In this document: positions 1-8,906 of the stretch, piece by piece
Layout: the number at the start of each line of letters is the position of its first letter
Position numbering within the stretch: the stretch's first letter is position 1
Source of the DNA: a virus
IMG/VR virus record: IMGVR_UViG_3300033155_000751
Location: 1 to 23,173 of that record
Reading direction: 5' to 3' (one strand)
Length of the DNA stretch: 23,173 bases
Made by a program: the position numbers and the translations under genes
The notes under the pieces: model-generated
The model's database searches: none
Told to the model about the DNA's origin: nothing
Seen by the model: the letters and a program-made list of their open reading frames with translations, nothing else

Positions 1-3000
1 CTTTACTTCTTCTTTAGTTACAAGGTAATTGGTTGTTTTCTGAATCTGATTTTTACCTTCTTGTGTAGAGGCATCTACTTTTTCTTTAGTAATAGCCTCC
101 CACGCAATACTAAGTTGACGTTCATACTCTTCTCGTGCTGCCTGTATCTCTTCTTCTAACCTTTGTCTACCACCTACTATAATCTCCTCTAATGAATTAT
201 TTACATCACTTAGCTCCTGCACCTTGTTGATGTCAGAATTCTCCATTAGAGACGCGTTATTTAGCTTCATAACTGTTTCTAATACCCCCATTCTTTTTAT
301 TTGAGCGTCAGTAGGATTGATTTCTTTGGATAACTCATTGTATTCATCAGCTAATCTAGCATTGGTTTCATAAATTTCTTTAGGTGTAGCTATCTGAGAC
401 ACTCTTTCTTTCTTAATCATTTTAATTTGCTCTATAGCATCTGCATCTATTTTAGTAGCTTTATTTCTACCACTTAACTTAACCTCATTCTTAGCGTTAA
501 GTTTAGTGTTTATATCTTTTTCTAAAGAGGTTGCGACTTTTTCATTTGTAAAATCAATTACTTCATTCATTATGTTCTTAATACTTGAACGGTTAGCAGC
601 CTCAATTTTACCCACCATTTTTAATACTTCCGGTTTAGTGTAAGTAGTTGCCGGTAAAGCTTTACGCATAAAGTTTCGGAGGTCCTGCTTAAAGGCTTGT
701 AAGCTCTTCTCTCCTTTCTCTACCCCCTTAATAAATCTTTTAGACTCTCTTAGAACTTTAGCCATATCTCTAGTAGGTCTCATCCCTAACGTGGACTGTA
801 ACTCTACTTGCATCTTAGCTTGTAATGGAGATAATTCTTTTTTACTTCCCTCTCGTGTAAACTCAGGTTGCTGCTCTAAATATTGAATTACTTTATCAGT
901 AATCTGCTCTTGGGTTAATTTCTTTTTAGCTTGTTTATTTCGTGCTACTAAAGAGTCTTTGTATTTATTTACTCTTTTAAATAATCTAACCCCGGACTCT
1001 ATACCTCCCTTTAATTCTGCAAAACTTTTAGGTAACAAAGTCGTTTCATCTATACTAATCTCCAAAGCTTTCTTCACTTCAGCGGGTTTAAATTTTTTAA
1101 TTCTTACAAGGTAATCTGTAATTTCTAAATCACTAAAGTTATTCTCTCTTGCTTTTTGAACTATATCTATTATCTCGGAGTTTCGTTCTTCCGGAGACTC
1201 AGCTTTAGATTCTTTATCCATCTTCCTCTCACTTATCTCAAATCTAGATTCACGAGGATTAACCTCTCCCACTACTTCAATTATACTTTTATCTATAGGG
1301 ATAATATTCATTTCATTCTCCCTGTTAGTATAGATGTCAGTTAAATTATCTACGTGAGTTATAATAGTATCATATCCTTTCTCTTTTAATTCAAATACTT
1401 CTGCATCTGACCATACTTTATTTTTCTTTACAAAGTAAGGGTTCTTAATATTAAGCTTGACTTTATATTTTTTACTAGCACCTTTTCCTCTACCTAAATC
1501 AGAGAATTTTTTACGTGAAGGAGTGAAAAATGTAAGGTTACCCGGCTTAGGGTGGTAAGCTCCTTTATATAGTTGAGTGGCTTCTCCTTTCCCCTTTTCA
1601 ATTGGTTTAATATTAACTCCTGCTGCATCTTTAGTGTTATGAAAAAATCCTATCTGCACTCCATCTACTACATTAATATCCTCTTCCTCATTATAAAATG
1701 TATCTTGTGTATCTTCAACTTCAGTAGGAGTGTCTTCAATGACACTATCCGGTTCTTTGTAGGTAGGGGTTTTAGTGGTTTTTTTTCTTACAACTTCATC
1801 CACCCCTAATAAGTCTTTAACACTTTCCTCTACATCTGTTTCTACTCCTTCTACAACTAATTCTTTACCCGGAATCCTTTGTCCCCTTTCGAGTGCAGCA
1901 AGTTCTAATTCTAAGGATTCTAAAATAACTAACTCATCTGCCGTCATATTCTCTACACCACCGGCTTTCTCCTTCATTTCTTCTATCTTGTTTCTATACC
2001 TTTCTCTATCCACTTTCTCCCCTGCTCTTGCTTCTTTTCTTTTTGCTTCTTGCTCAGGAGATAAACTCATTGCTTCTGACACATCTTCTGTAGTAATAGT
2101 TTCACCTGTTCTCATTTTGTCAGCCATACTATTTAAGGCATCAACAATAACATCATCAGGAGCTTTCTTGTAGATTCTATCTATATATTTACCGAGTCCT
2201 AATTTATTTAAAACCCATTCTATAAATTGACGAACTTTACTTTTTGCTTCTTTAGGTAGCTTAGGATATCGAGTTGCTATTAAAGCTATTGCTTCAACCA
2301 CAAACTCTTCGTTTTTAACACTTTGTTTTACCCCTTCATACTTGTCTACGTGTCCCTGTAATTCCTTTATAAAAGAGTCGTTTTCATTAAGCTCTGTTTG
2401 TATGTTGCCCGCTTCTTGAGGATTAGCCTTTTTTAAATCGCTAGCTAATTTAACATTTCTCTTTTTAACTATTCTTATAATAGCTTCTGCTAATTCTTTA
2501 GTTTTAAGTTCTTTACCCGCGAGGTCAGGAAATAAGTTCTTCAACACACCGTGCATTACTTCGTGCGGAACTACCGATGGATTTGTTTTTTCTAGGCTTA
2601 TAGATATATTATTAGTTAAAGGACTAAAGTTTCCACTACTATCACGGGAGTTTCCTGCCGCCATATATTCCTTATGCGTTTCATACATTAACAAGTTTAC
2701 ATTAGGAGCTATTTTCTTTATAGACCTAAAAGCTTTCTCGGCTGCTTTTATAGTTCTTTGTCTAGCAATAGGGTCGGGGTTTGAAAAAGAAGTACGCTCA
2801 CCCGGTTGTAAACTCTCATCTATTAAATAAATATTTCTACCCAATGACCTACCTTTTACTACTTTAGTGGATTTCATTTGCACATCCACACCACCATCTT
2901 TCCTCTTCGGTACTACTAGAACTCCTAATGTACCCGGTCCTTCCGGGTTAATAGTAACAGGAGAACTTTTTCCTGCCACAAACCTAGATGGTTTAGTAGT

Positions 3001-6000
3001 AGGTTCAGGCGCTCCTTTGATTTGAGATTTAAAAATAGTCTCCAACTCTTTAGCTTCATTATAAATAGCAGCTTGCCTTTTCTCCGTATCAGTTTTAGGA
3101 TTATCAAAATCAATATTAAGACCTTCTAAAGACTTAATAAGGTCTTGAGTTCTATTTAAATCATTTTGTAAAACATTAGGAGAATCACTATCTATTCTTT
3201 GCAAAGGGTCAAGACGTGAACCTCTTGTACCTTTTTTAGTGTCCTCCTCAAAGAAGCTTTCAATATCTGTTTTACCCTCCGGTTTACTTGTATATTTATC
3301 TACTATACTTTTAATATCCCCATCAATTTGTCTTAACCTAAGTTTAGCGGTATAAGTATCATTACCTTCTAACTTTTTTCTTTCAAGTTCTAAATCAATA
3401 AGAGCGTTTCTGTCTTCGGGATTTTTTATCAAAGGGTCTATATTTTTATCTACTTCATACCTTTGTATAGCATTATCTCTTTTATTTTGGGTATACCTTT
3501 TTAACTTAGGGTTACCATCTATCCCTATAGTCGCTGAAGCTACTTGTTTTGGTGTACCTTTAGTTACAAAATCTACCATATCTTCAGGACTAACCTGCTG
3601 ACCATTTAATTTATAGGTACCCGGTAATAATCTATTAGATGTTCCACCGGTCATATCTCCATCGAAAAAATCTTGCATCTCTGAATCCACATCATCAACA
3701 CCTCCTTTTCTAGAATCCGCTAAAGCTATTGCTACATCTACCGGCGCTCCTGCAACTCCCGCCACACCTTCTAATAAAACATCAGACGCGCTAATACCAT
3801 CACCTGCGGCTACTTGAGCAGCGAACTCTCCCCCTGCTCCACCTACTGATTCTATACCCATACCTACCGCAGCAGCTAATAAAGGTTTACCTCCTAATGA
3901 TTTTATCGCCATTCCACCAAAACCTGCCGTTAGAGTATCGAACCCACCTATTATCATACCTCTACCTATAGCTTCACGCCTCATATCTGAAAGAGCGTCA
4001 GGGTCATTTAATACTTTACGAATAGCTTCATCACTCATATCCCCCCCGGTCTTTTCGTTTAACAACTCCATAAAGGTCATAGTCGCCTCTATACTACCAC
4101 TCATCACACCTACAGCCGCCATCAATCCCGCCGGAACTCCTAGAGCAGCACCTCCCGCTGCACCTGCGGGTCCCCCTGCTACTGCACCTCCCGCGGTAGA
4201 GGCTGCCCACACACTCCCCAAGGTTTGTGCTCCTATTTCTAAAGTGGTCATATTTAAATATGAACCTACACTTTCCGCAAGAACCATAGTTGCAACAGAT
4301 GGATATTTATATAACGCTTTCGCGGCGCAAGCAAAATCTCCTCCACATTCTGCCACCTCTTTATTATACAACTTTAATTCATCAGGCATACCACTAGCTT
4401 TTATAGCTTCCCAATTACCTAATAAATCTTTCATTTCACCTTCGGTAATATTAGCTCCTTCCCACATAACATTTAACACATCATCCTGCATAGCACCTTT
4501 AGTTTGTCCTACTTGAAATGTTTGATAAACATCATTAAAGAAATCCATAAAAGCACCTTCCCCTTGCACCCATTCTTCGGAGACAATAGGTCTTAAATTT
4601 AACTCCTCTTGAATACCTAAAAGCTTTGCGTCTTGTTGTGTTAATCTATCTTGTTCTGTTATTAACTCATTCCTCATAGGAATAATCTTATCCCTCATCT
4701 CTATATATTCATCAGAACCCATTTTACTTCTAGGGGTTTTACTTACCACCTCATTTATCTTATCGTATTCTGATACTTGTTTTTTAAAATCTTGTGCTTC
4801 TCTTTGGTGCTTTTTCCAATCTTTCAAAAACTGAGCATCTTGTGAGTCTTGAAATTTTTGCTCCCCCGGAACTCTTGTTTGTCTATGTTTGTTAAAAAAA
4901 TTTATAGCCTGTTGAGCATTTTGTGCTGAGGAATTAGTATTTCCCATTACCCAAGTCTCTCCCTCTAACCAAGAACCACCCTCATCTCTATCTACTGAAA
5001 GGGTAATACTCTCGCCATTAGCGGCTGTTATTTCTATATAATCTTTACCAATCTTCCTTTGCCCTACTTCAAAACCGTATTCCTTAAACATTTGCTCTAA
5101 CAAGGGAGCTGCCACTTCCTCTTGTTGGTCGAACAACCAAGTCATATTTTCTAAATTAGTTAAGTTCTTCCACTCTGTTTGCTCGTGTTCATTAAGAGCC
5201 TGTATCATATCTTGGGCAGTCAACCCAAGTGTTGAAGGGTCTACTTTAAAATAGGAATAATAAGCTCTAGATAAATCATCTTCATTTACTAACCCATACT
5301 TAGCTCTATCTTCCGCACTCAAATGTGAATAATCCCCTTTACTCTCGGTAAATCTAAGGTCATCTAATTCTTGATACTGTTCTCTATCAATTAAAGTATA
5401 CCTACCATTTTTGGCATCATAATAGGTAGCATACGCCTCAGCTTGGGTCATATCCGATGGAGCAGGGGTACCTGTATCTTTTTCAAACTGTTGTCTCCAA
5501 TCTGTAGACGGTGTGTAAGAGTTGGCTGATGTTATTACTTGACCACTATTATTAGTGTTAGACCAAGTATATTCATTGTTTATTATCTGAGGGGTAATAC
5601 CTAATTCATAAGCACTTCTTATATCATAGTATGCAGGAACATTTTCTAGAGGAGCATCAAGAGTAGGTTCTACTCCATATTTATTTAAATAATCTTCTTT
5701 CCACGCAACTACTTCAGGGTTAGTAGTCCACCAATCATTAAACCCTTGTTCATCAAAAGTAGAAACATAATCCTCAGAACGAGGTTTGTAGTAGTCACTA
5801 TCTACGTTTGATGAGTCCCAAAAAGTAGTTGCCGAATCTGATTCCATAATGTCTTCTTGAGAAGTGGAATCCGAATCGAGGTTTTTTTTTTTATCTACCG
5901 GAAAAAAATCAGCTTCAAAATATTCAAACGTACCCGTAGGTTTTTCAAAAACCTCCCACGGTTGTTTCCCTTCGTCTTCAGCTTGTTGTAAAAGTTTCTG

Positions 6001-6174
6001 TTCTTTTCTTTTTATCCAATCAAAAAGTTCTTTTCTATATGCAGCATCACGACGTATCTTATCCTCCCATCCTTGTAAGGTGGTGTTATTAGCAAATTGC
6101 TCATCATATTGAGATACCCAATTATAAATATAGTTACTATGTTCTTCTAATATACGTTGTTCTCTTTCGTCCAT
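1..6174 (-). CDS. giant virion cargo / polyvalent protein with zincin and ART-like domains (3' end beyond window)
   Basis: Likely a capsid-packaged protein ejected into the host with the DNA. I read the frame from ATG at 6174 codon by codon: it stays open for 2,058 codons and has no stop before the window edge. Visible layout: a charged N-terminal region (1-600) that I do not recognise; a Gly/Ala-rich, hydrophobic, membrane-like stretch (about 619-818); a zinc metallopeptidase-like region with HEVMH at 1204-1208 and a candidate third ligand E1294 in EEFVVEA; a charged helical linker; an ADP-ribosyltransferase-like segment (about 1508-1637) with FFHNT (H1512), NLTFFTPS and NENEMNIIPID (E1621); then a long Lys/Glu-rich, probably coiled-coil tail. 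It starts 15 bases after the 672-residue cargo gene, with an A/T-rich leader and no Shine-Dalgarno. Large multidomain proteins of this kind are known in phages as polyvalent proteins. No DxDGD RNA polymerase motif was seen in the visible part. The domain calls are inferred from motifs. Confidence 0.85.
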   Translation of the reverse strand, partial: MDEREQRILEEHSNYIYNWVSQYDEQFANNTTLQGWEDKIRRDAAYRKELFDWIKRKEQKLLQQAEDEGKQPWEVFEKPTGTFEYFEADFFPVDKKKNLDSDSTSQEDIMESDSATTFWDSSNVDSDYYKPRSEDYVSTFDEQGFNDWWTTNPEVVAWKEDYLNKYGVEPTLDAPLENVPAYYDIRSAYELGITPQIINNEYTWSNTNNSGQVITSANSYTPSTDWRQQFEKDTGTPAPSDMTQAEAYATYYDAKNGRYTLIDREQYQELDDLRFTESKGDYSHLSAEDRAKYGLVNEDDLSRAYYSYFKVDPSTLGLTAQDMIQALNEHEQTEWKNLTNLENMTWLFDQQEEVAAPLLEQMFKEYGFEVGQRKIGKDYIEITAANGESITLSVDRDEGGSWLEGETWVMGNTNSSAQNAQQAINFFNKHRQTRVPGEQKFQDSQDAQFLKDWKKHQREAQDFKKQVSEYDKINEVVSKTPRSKMGSDEYIEMRDKIIPMRNELITEQDRLTQQDAKLLGIQEELNLRPIVSEEWVQGEGAFMDFFNDVYQTFQVGQTKGAMQDDVLNVMWEGANITEGEMKDLLGNWEAIKASGMPDELKLYNKEVAECGGDFACAAKALYKYPSVATMVLAESVGSYLNMTTLEIGAQTLGSVWAASTAGGAVAGGPAGAAGGAALGVPAGLMAAVGVMSGSIEATMTFMELLNEKTGGDMSDEAIRKVLNDPDALSDMRREAIGRGMIIGGFDTLTAGFGGMAIKSLGGKPLLAAAVGMGIESVGGAGGEFAAQVAAGDGISASDVLLEGVAGVAGAPVDVAIALADSRKGGVDDVDSEMQDFFDGDMTGGTSNRLLPGTYKLNGQQVSPEDMVDFVTKGTPKQVASATIGIDGNPKLKRYTQNKRDNAIQRYEVDKNIDPLIKNPEDRNALIDLELERKKLEGNDTYTAKLRLRQIDGDIKSIVDKYTSKPEGKTDIESFFEEDTKKGTRGSRLDPLQRIDSDSPNVLQNDLNRTQDLIKSLEGLNIDFDNPKTDTEKRQAAIYNEAKELETIFKSQIKGAPEPTTKPSRFVAGKSSPVTINPEGPGTLGVLVVPKRKDGGVDVQMKSTKVVKGRSLGRNIYLIDESLQPGERTSFSNPDPIARQRTIKAAEKAFRSIKKIAPNVNLLMYETHKEYMAAGNSRDSSGNFSPLTNNISISLEKTNPSVVPHEVMHGVLKNLFPDLAGKELKTKELAEAIIRIVKKRNVKLASDLKKANPQEAGNIQTELNENDSFIKELQGHVDKYEGVKQSVKNEEFVVEAIALIATRYPKLPKEAKSKVRQFIEWVLNKLGLGKYIDRIYKKAPDDVIVDALNSMADKMRTGETITTEDVSEAMSLSPEQEAKRKEARAGEKVDRERYRNKIEEMKEKAGGVENMTADELVILESLELELAALERGQRIPGKELVVEGVETDVEESVKDLLGVDEVVRKKTTKTPTYKEPDSVIEDTPTEVEDTQDTFYNEEEDINVVDGVQIGFFHNTKDAAGVNIKPIEKGKGEATQLYKGAYHPKPGNLTFFTPSRKKFSDLGRGKGASKKYKVKLNIKNPYFVKKNKVWSDAEVFELKEKGYDTIITHVDNLTDIYTNRENEMNIIPIDKSIIEVVGEVNPRESRFEISERKMDKESKAESPEERNSEIIDIVQKARENNFSDLEITDYLVRIKKFKPAEVKKALEISIDETTLLPKSFAELKGGIESGVRLFKRVNKYKDSLVARNKQAKKKLTQEQITDKVIQYLEQQPEFTREGSKKELSPLQAKMQVELQSTLGMRPTRDMAKVLRESKRFIKGVEKGEKSLQAFKQDLRNFMRKALPATTYTKPEVLKMVGKIEAANRSSIKNIMNEVIDFTNEKVATSLEKDINTKLNAKNEVKLSGRNKATKIDADAIEQIKMIKKERVSQIATPKEIYETNARLADEYNELSKEINPTDAQIKRMGVLETVMKLNNASLMENSDINKVQELSDVNNSLEEIIVGGRQRLEEEIQAAREEYERQLSIAWEAITKEKVDASTQEGKNQIQKTTNYLVTKEEVK
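5882..5892 (-). other. A11 homopolymer inside the giant gene
   Basis: On the coding strand, eleven A follow codon 94 (GAT). In the zero frame this reads AAA AAA AAA AAC, so it contains the slippery heptamer A AAA AAC. A -1 shift would reach a TAG about 30 codons later and give a product of roughly 130 residues. Whether slippage happens is not shown by the sequence; the zero frame is fully open on both sides. Confidence 0.5.
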
Positions 6175-6189
6175 TTTTTATATATTTTT

Positions 6190-8208
6190 TTACATTGGAG
6201 CATCATCACTCTCATCATCATCATTATTCGTGTTTTGAGATTGAGTAGGTACTTTTAATATCTTATTCATATAATTAGATAATTCCTGTTGTAAACTCTT
6301 ACCTCTATATGTTTTACTCTCTAGGTCAAGAGCTATAGTTGTTCCATTAATTACATTTCCGTTTTCATCTTGTAATCCTAAGTAAATAACCCTCTCATCT
6401 GTATTAGGCATTATCCTTATATTATCTTCAGTTAAACCTACATTATTATTTTGTATACCTTTTAGGAAAATTTCTTCTATTAAATCAGTTACCGCAGGTA
6501 CGTACTTATCCCAATTTTTAATCTCATCCGTATAGAATCTTTCTAAATTATTAAAAGCGCTACCTACAGTCACATTCTGAACATCGTAATCTTCAAATAA
6601 CTCGTTAAACGCAGCTAGTATACCCTGTGATGTCTCAAGAGGCATCATAGAATTAACACCTATTGCCTCTTTCTTCGGTTCCGGTTGTTGTCTATTAACA
6701 ACAATCTCTTTTTGGTTATCAAAGGTAGTTAAACTACCCACCACTCTCTCAGGATTAAGTTTTTTAAACACCTCCATAGCCATAGCGTAATTATCGAAAC
6801 CACCTAATTTAGAAGCTACTGCTTTTAAGAAACTTTCTTCTGTCCATTCTTCACCACCTTCAGTCCCATCTATAACTCCGGCTGTCCATAAAGGTATAAC
6901 CTGTTCGTCAACCATTCCTTTATTAATTATAATCTCCTCATTATTTCTTGTAATATTTTTAATCCATTCGTTACCCGGTAGGTCCATTAATCCTATCATT
7001 GTAGATTCCATATCTTGCTCTTCACCACTAAATATATCTAATAAGTTAGTAAGTAAAGCTTGGTCTTGCTCACTTTTTTTATCTGCCATATACTCCCATT
7101 GTGATGGGGAGAACTCAGTTTTTGTAGTAACACTTCTATTAACCATAACATCAAGTCTGTCTTTAGTTATCTGTCTAGCCATCTCTAACTGCTCGTCGGT
7201 TAACTGAGGAACTAACCTTCCTGAATTAGGTTGGTTAGGGTCTTGTACTCTTAAAATCATTGATTGATTTCTTGACCCATCTGCATTAAATAAACGAGGG
7301 TCATTAGGGTCTGAAGTAAAATCAAACTCTTCTCCGGCATTATCAAATCCCTCTAAAACCTCATTTTGCGAATCAGTCAATATACTTACGGCATTCATAG
7401 AATTCTTATCTCCGACCGTAGAGTTTATAATAGTAGTTTCAGCCTCAGTATAATTACCATTTTCTCTGATATCATTTACACTTTGTGTGGGGTCATCTTC
7501 TCTTAATTTTTCGTAAGTATCAGCTAACATTTGAGCGGATTCATCTAAATTTACCTCTAAATCAAATGGTTTAAGTAATTGGTCGTGCCTATTATTTAAC
7601 TCCTGAAGTGGTCGTAAACTATTTTCATTAGGAACAACTACCGTAGTATAAGGGTTTGTTTGAGGGTCGTAAGGTTCATCAGGGTTTGTAAGTTGTCTTT
7701 CACCTATACTAACCTGACCATCAACAGGATTAATATATAAAGAGTGATTTGTAAAATTACCCATCTTTTCATTATCCATTAATATGCTCTGTGAAAACTC
7801 GGATAATTCACCCTCATCTAACATTTTTTTAGCTTCAGCATAAGTAGTGTTCCAATTCTCAGATACTTCATAGAACTCTTTCGTACCATTCATTATGTTA
7901 GCACGTTGAATATTATAATCTTTTAAACTTAATTTCCCTTCTTTTAATAATTGATTTTGAATACGCATAGTCTCCATAACTTTCTCCGCATAATCTAAAA
8001 CAAACTCATCTTTACCTACGTGTTGTCCTTGTGGAGCGTTCTCTACATACTTTAAACTTTCTTCTTGTTGTTGTTCAATTTTTTGTTTTTTCTTTCTACG
8101 AGCTATCTGTTCAGCGCTTAGAACATCGTTCATATTCTTGGCAACTTCCGACCAATCTATCCGATTCTCAGCATCTCTTTCCGCGTATTTATAAAATGTT
8201 TTTGCCAT
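6190..8208 (-). CDS. crAss-like cargo / internal virion protein, 672 aa
   Basis: The N-terminus MAKTFYKYAERDAENRIDW and the following segment (YNIQRANIMNGTKEFYEVS, then a SLYINPVDGQVSIGE stretch) match my memory of a conserved structural protein encoded just after the tail genes in crAss-like phages, where large packaged cargo proteins lie. The protein is acidic, mostly helical in appearance, Asn/Glu/Gln-rich, has no signal peptide or membrane segment, and ends in a very acidic tail (NNDDDESDDAPM). The ATG start is supported by the family-like N-terminus. It lies 10 bases after the gp14-like gene and 15 bases before the giant gene, so the three probably form one ejected-protein set. Its biochemical role is unknown; a capsid-internal or ejection role is inferred from position and family resemblance. 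Confidence 0.82.
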   Translation of the reverse strand: MAKTFYKYAERDAENRIDWSEVAKNMNDVLSAEQIARRKKKQKIEQQQEESLKYVENAPQGQHVGKDEFVLDYAEKVMETMRIQNQLLKEGKLSLKDYNIQRANIMNGTKEFYEVSENWNTTYAEAKKMLDEGELSEFSQSILMDNEKMGNFTNHSLYINPVDGQVSIGERQLTNPDEPYDPQTNPYTTVVVPNENSLRPLQELNNRHDQLLKPFDLEVNLDESAQMLADTYEKLREDDPTQSVNDIRENGNYTEAETTIINSTVGDKNSMNAVSILTDSQNEVLEGFDNAGEEFDFTSDPNDPRLFNADGSRNQSMILRVQDPNQPNSGRLVPQLTDEQLEMARQITKDRLDVMVNRSVTTKTEFSPSQWEYMADKKSEQDQALLTNLLDIFSGEEQDMESTMIGLMDLPGNEWIKNITRNNEEIIINKGMVDEQVIPLWTAGVIDGTEGGEEWTEESFLKAVASKLGGFDNYAMAMEVFKKLNPERVVGSLTTFDNQKEIVVNRQQPEPKKEAIGVNSMMPLETSQGILAAFNELFEDYDVQNVTVGSAFNNLERFYTDEIKNWDKYVPAVTDLIEEIFLKGIQNNNVGLTEDNIRIMPNTDERVIYLGLQDENGNVINGTTIALDLESKTYRGKSLQQELSNYMNKILKVPTQSQNTNNDDDESDDAPM

Positions 8209-8218
8209 ACTTTAAATT

Positions 8219-8905
8219 TTATTGTATAGGTGTGTCATTTGTAGGTGGTGGTGGATTTACTACTGCTGCCATATCAGGGTTACCTATAGCTGTATAATAA
8301 GCAGCTAATTCAGCAGGGTCCATACTTTTATCTTTAAATGGACTACCATATAAAGGTAATGCACTTGCCGCTTGTCCTACTAAACTTGTTACTCCTGCCA
8401 TACCTTGTTGTAGAGACTGATTCCGATTTTCTTCTGCATCCCTAGCGGCTAATTGAGCACCCTGAGCTTCAGCTAAATCTAAGTTTGACTGCTGCCCAAT
8501 TATAGATTTATCTTCATCCAATATAGTTCTTTGAATTGCCTCTAACTTTTTAGTCTGCCTATCAGTTACATCTGATTGCGCTTTATTTTGTGCTTGTAAA
8601 ACTTTCCCCGCTATTGTACCTGCTCCCCTCTCCTCTCCTTCTTTCGCTGCCTCTAAACTTTGTGCGCCGGCGCTCAACATAGCATCTCTTTCTTTATCAA
8701 AAGCAGCCATATCAACAGACAGTTTCTCGTATACATTTACATCTAATCTTTTACGAGCTTTTAATATAGCTTGTTTAGCATCTTTTTCTGCTCTTTGTTG
8801 TGCTCTTTTTTGTTTAGATGCTTGAGCAAAAGATGCTGCTGTAGTACCTATTGTAGTTGCTACTTGAGCTGCTGTTAAAACTGCTGCGGTTGTTGCTAAT
8901 GCCAT
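8219..8905 (-). CDS. small Ala-rich internal virion protein (T7 gp14-like), 228 aa
   Basis: An Ala/Gln/Lys-rich, largely helical protein. Residues 1-30 are hydrophobic and small-residue rich (ATTAAVLTAAQVATTIG). Residues about 32-160 look like a long amphipathic or coiled-coil region (KQKRAQQRAEKDAKQAIL). A second hydrophobic Gly/Ala patch lies near 168-187 (GMAGVTSLVGQAASALPLYG), and the tail is Pro-rich (NPPPPTNDTP). This composition and its place directly before larger cargo genes fit the small internal virion proteins of podoviruses, such as T7 gp14, which insert into the outer membrane during DNA ejection. The function is inferred by analogy. The ATG is separated from the GNAT stop by one base (TAA T ATG), which suggests translational coupling. 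Confidence 0.72.
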   Translation of the reverse strand: MALATTAAVLTAAQVATTIGTTAASFAQASKQKRAQQRAEKDAKQAILKARKRLDVNVYEKLSVDMAAFDKERDAMLSAGAQSLEAAKEGEERGAGTIAGKVLQAQNKAQSDVTDRQTKKLEAIQRTILDEDKSIIGQQSNLDLAEAQGAQLAARDAEENRNQSLQQGMAGVTSLVGQAASALPLYGSPFKDKSMDPAELAAYYTAIGNPDMAAVVNPPPPTNDTPIQ

Positions 8906-8906
8906 A

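Noticed and set aside
1156-2173. Plus-strand open frames at 1156-1344, 1573-1809 and 1775-2173
   Set aside because: They lie opposite the continuous giant gene, have unnatural Phe/Ser-rich composition, and no leader or neighbours of their own.
1-6174. Alternative stop-codon usage (TAG or TGA recoding), as seen in some crAss-like phages
   Set aside because: All genes read to plausible family lengths in the standard code. TAG acts as a stop for the capsid gene (followed by a terminator) and for ring 1. TGA is absent among 13 stops, but the sample is too small to argue recoding, and no in-frame TGA was found in the giant gene.
1-6174. Virion RNA polymerase identity for the giant protein
   Set aside because: Position would fit, but no DxDGD catalytic motif was seen in the 2,058 visible residues; the recognisable motifs are zincin-like and ART-like.
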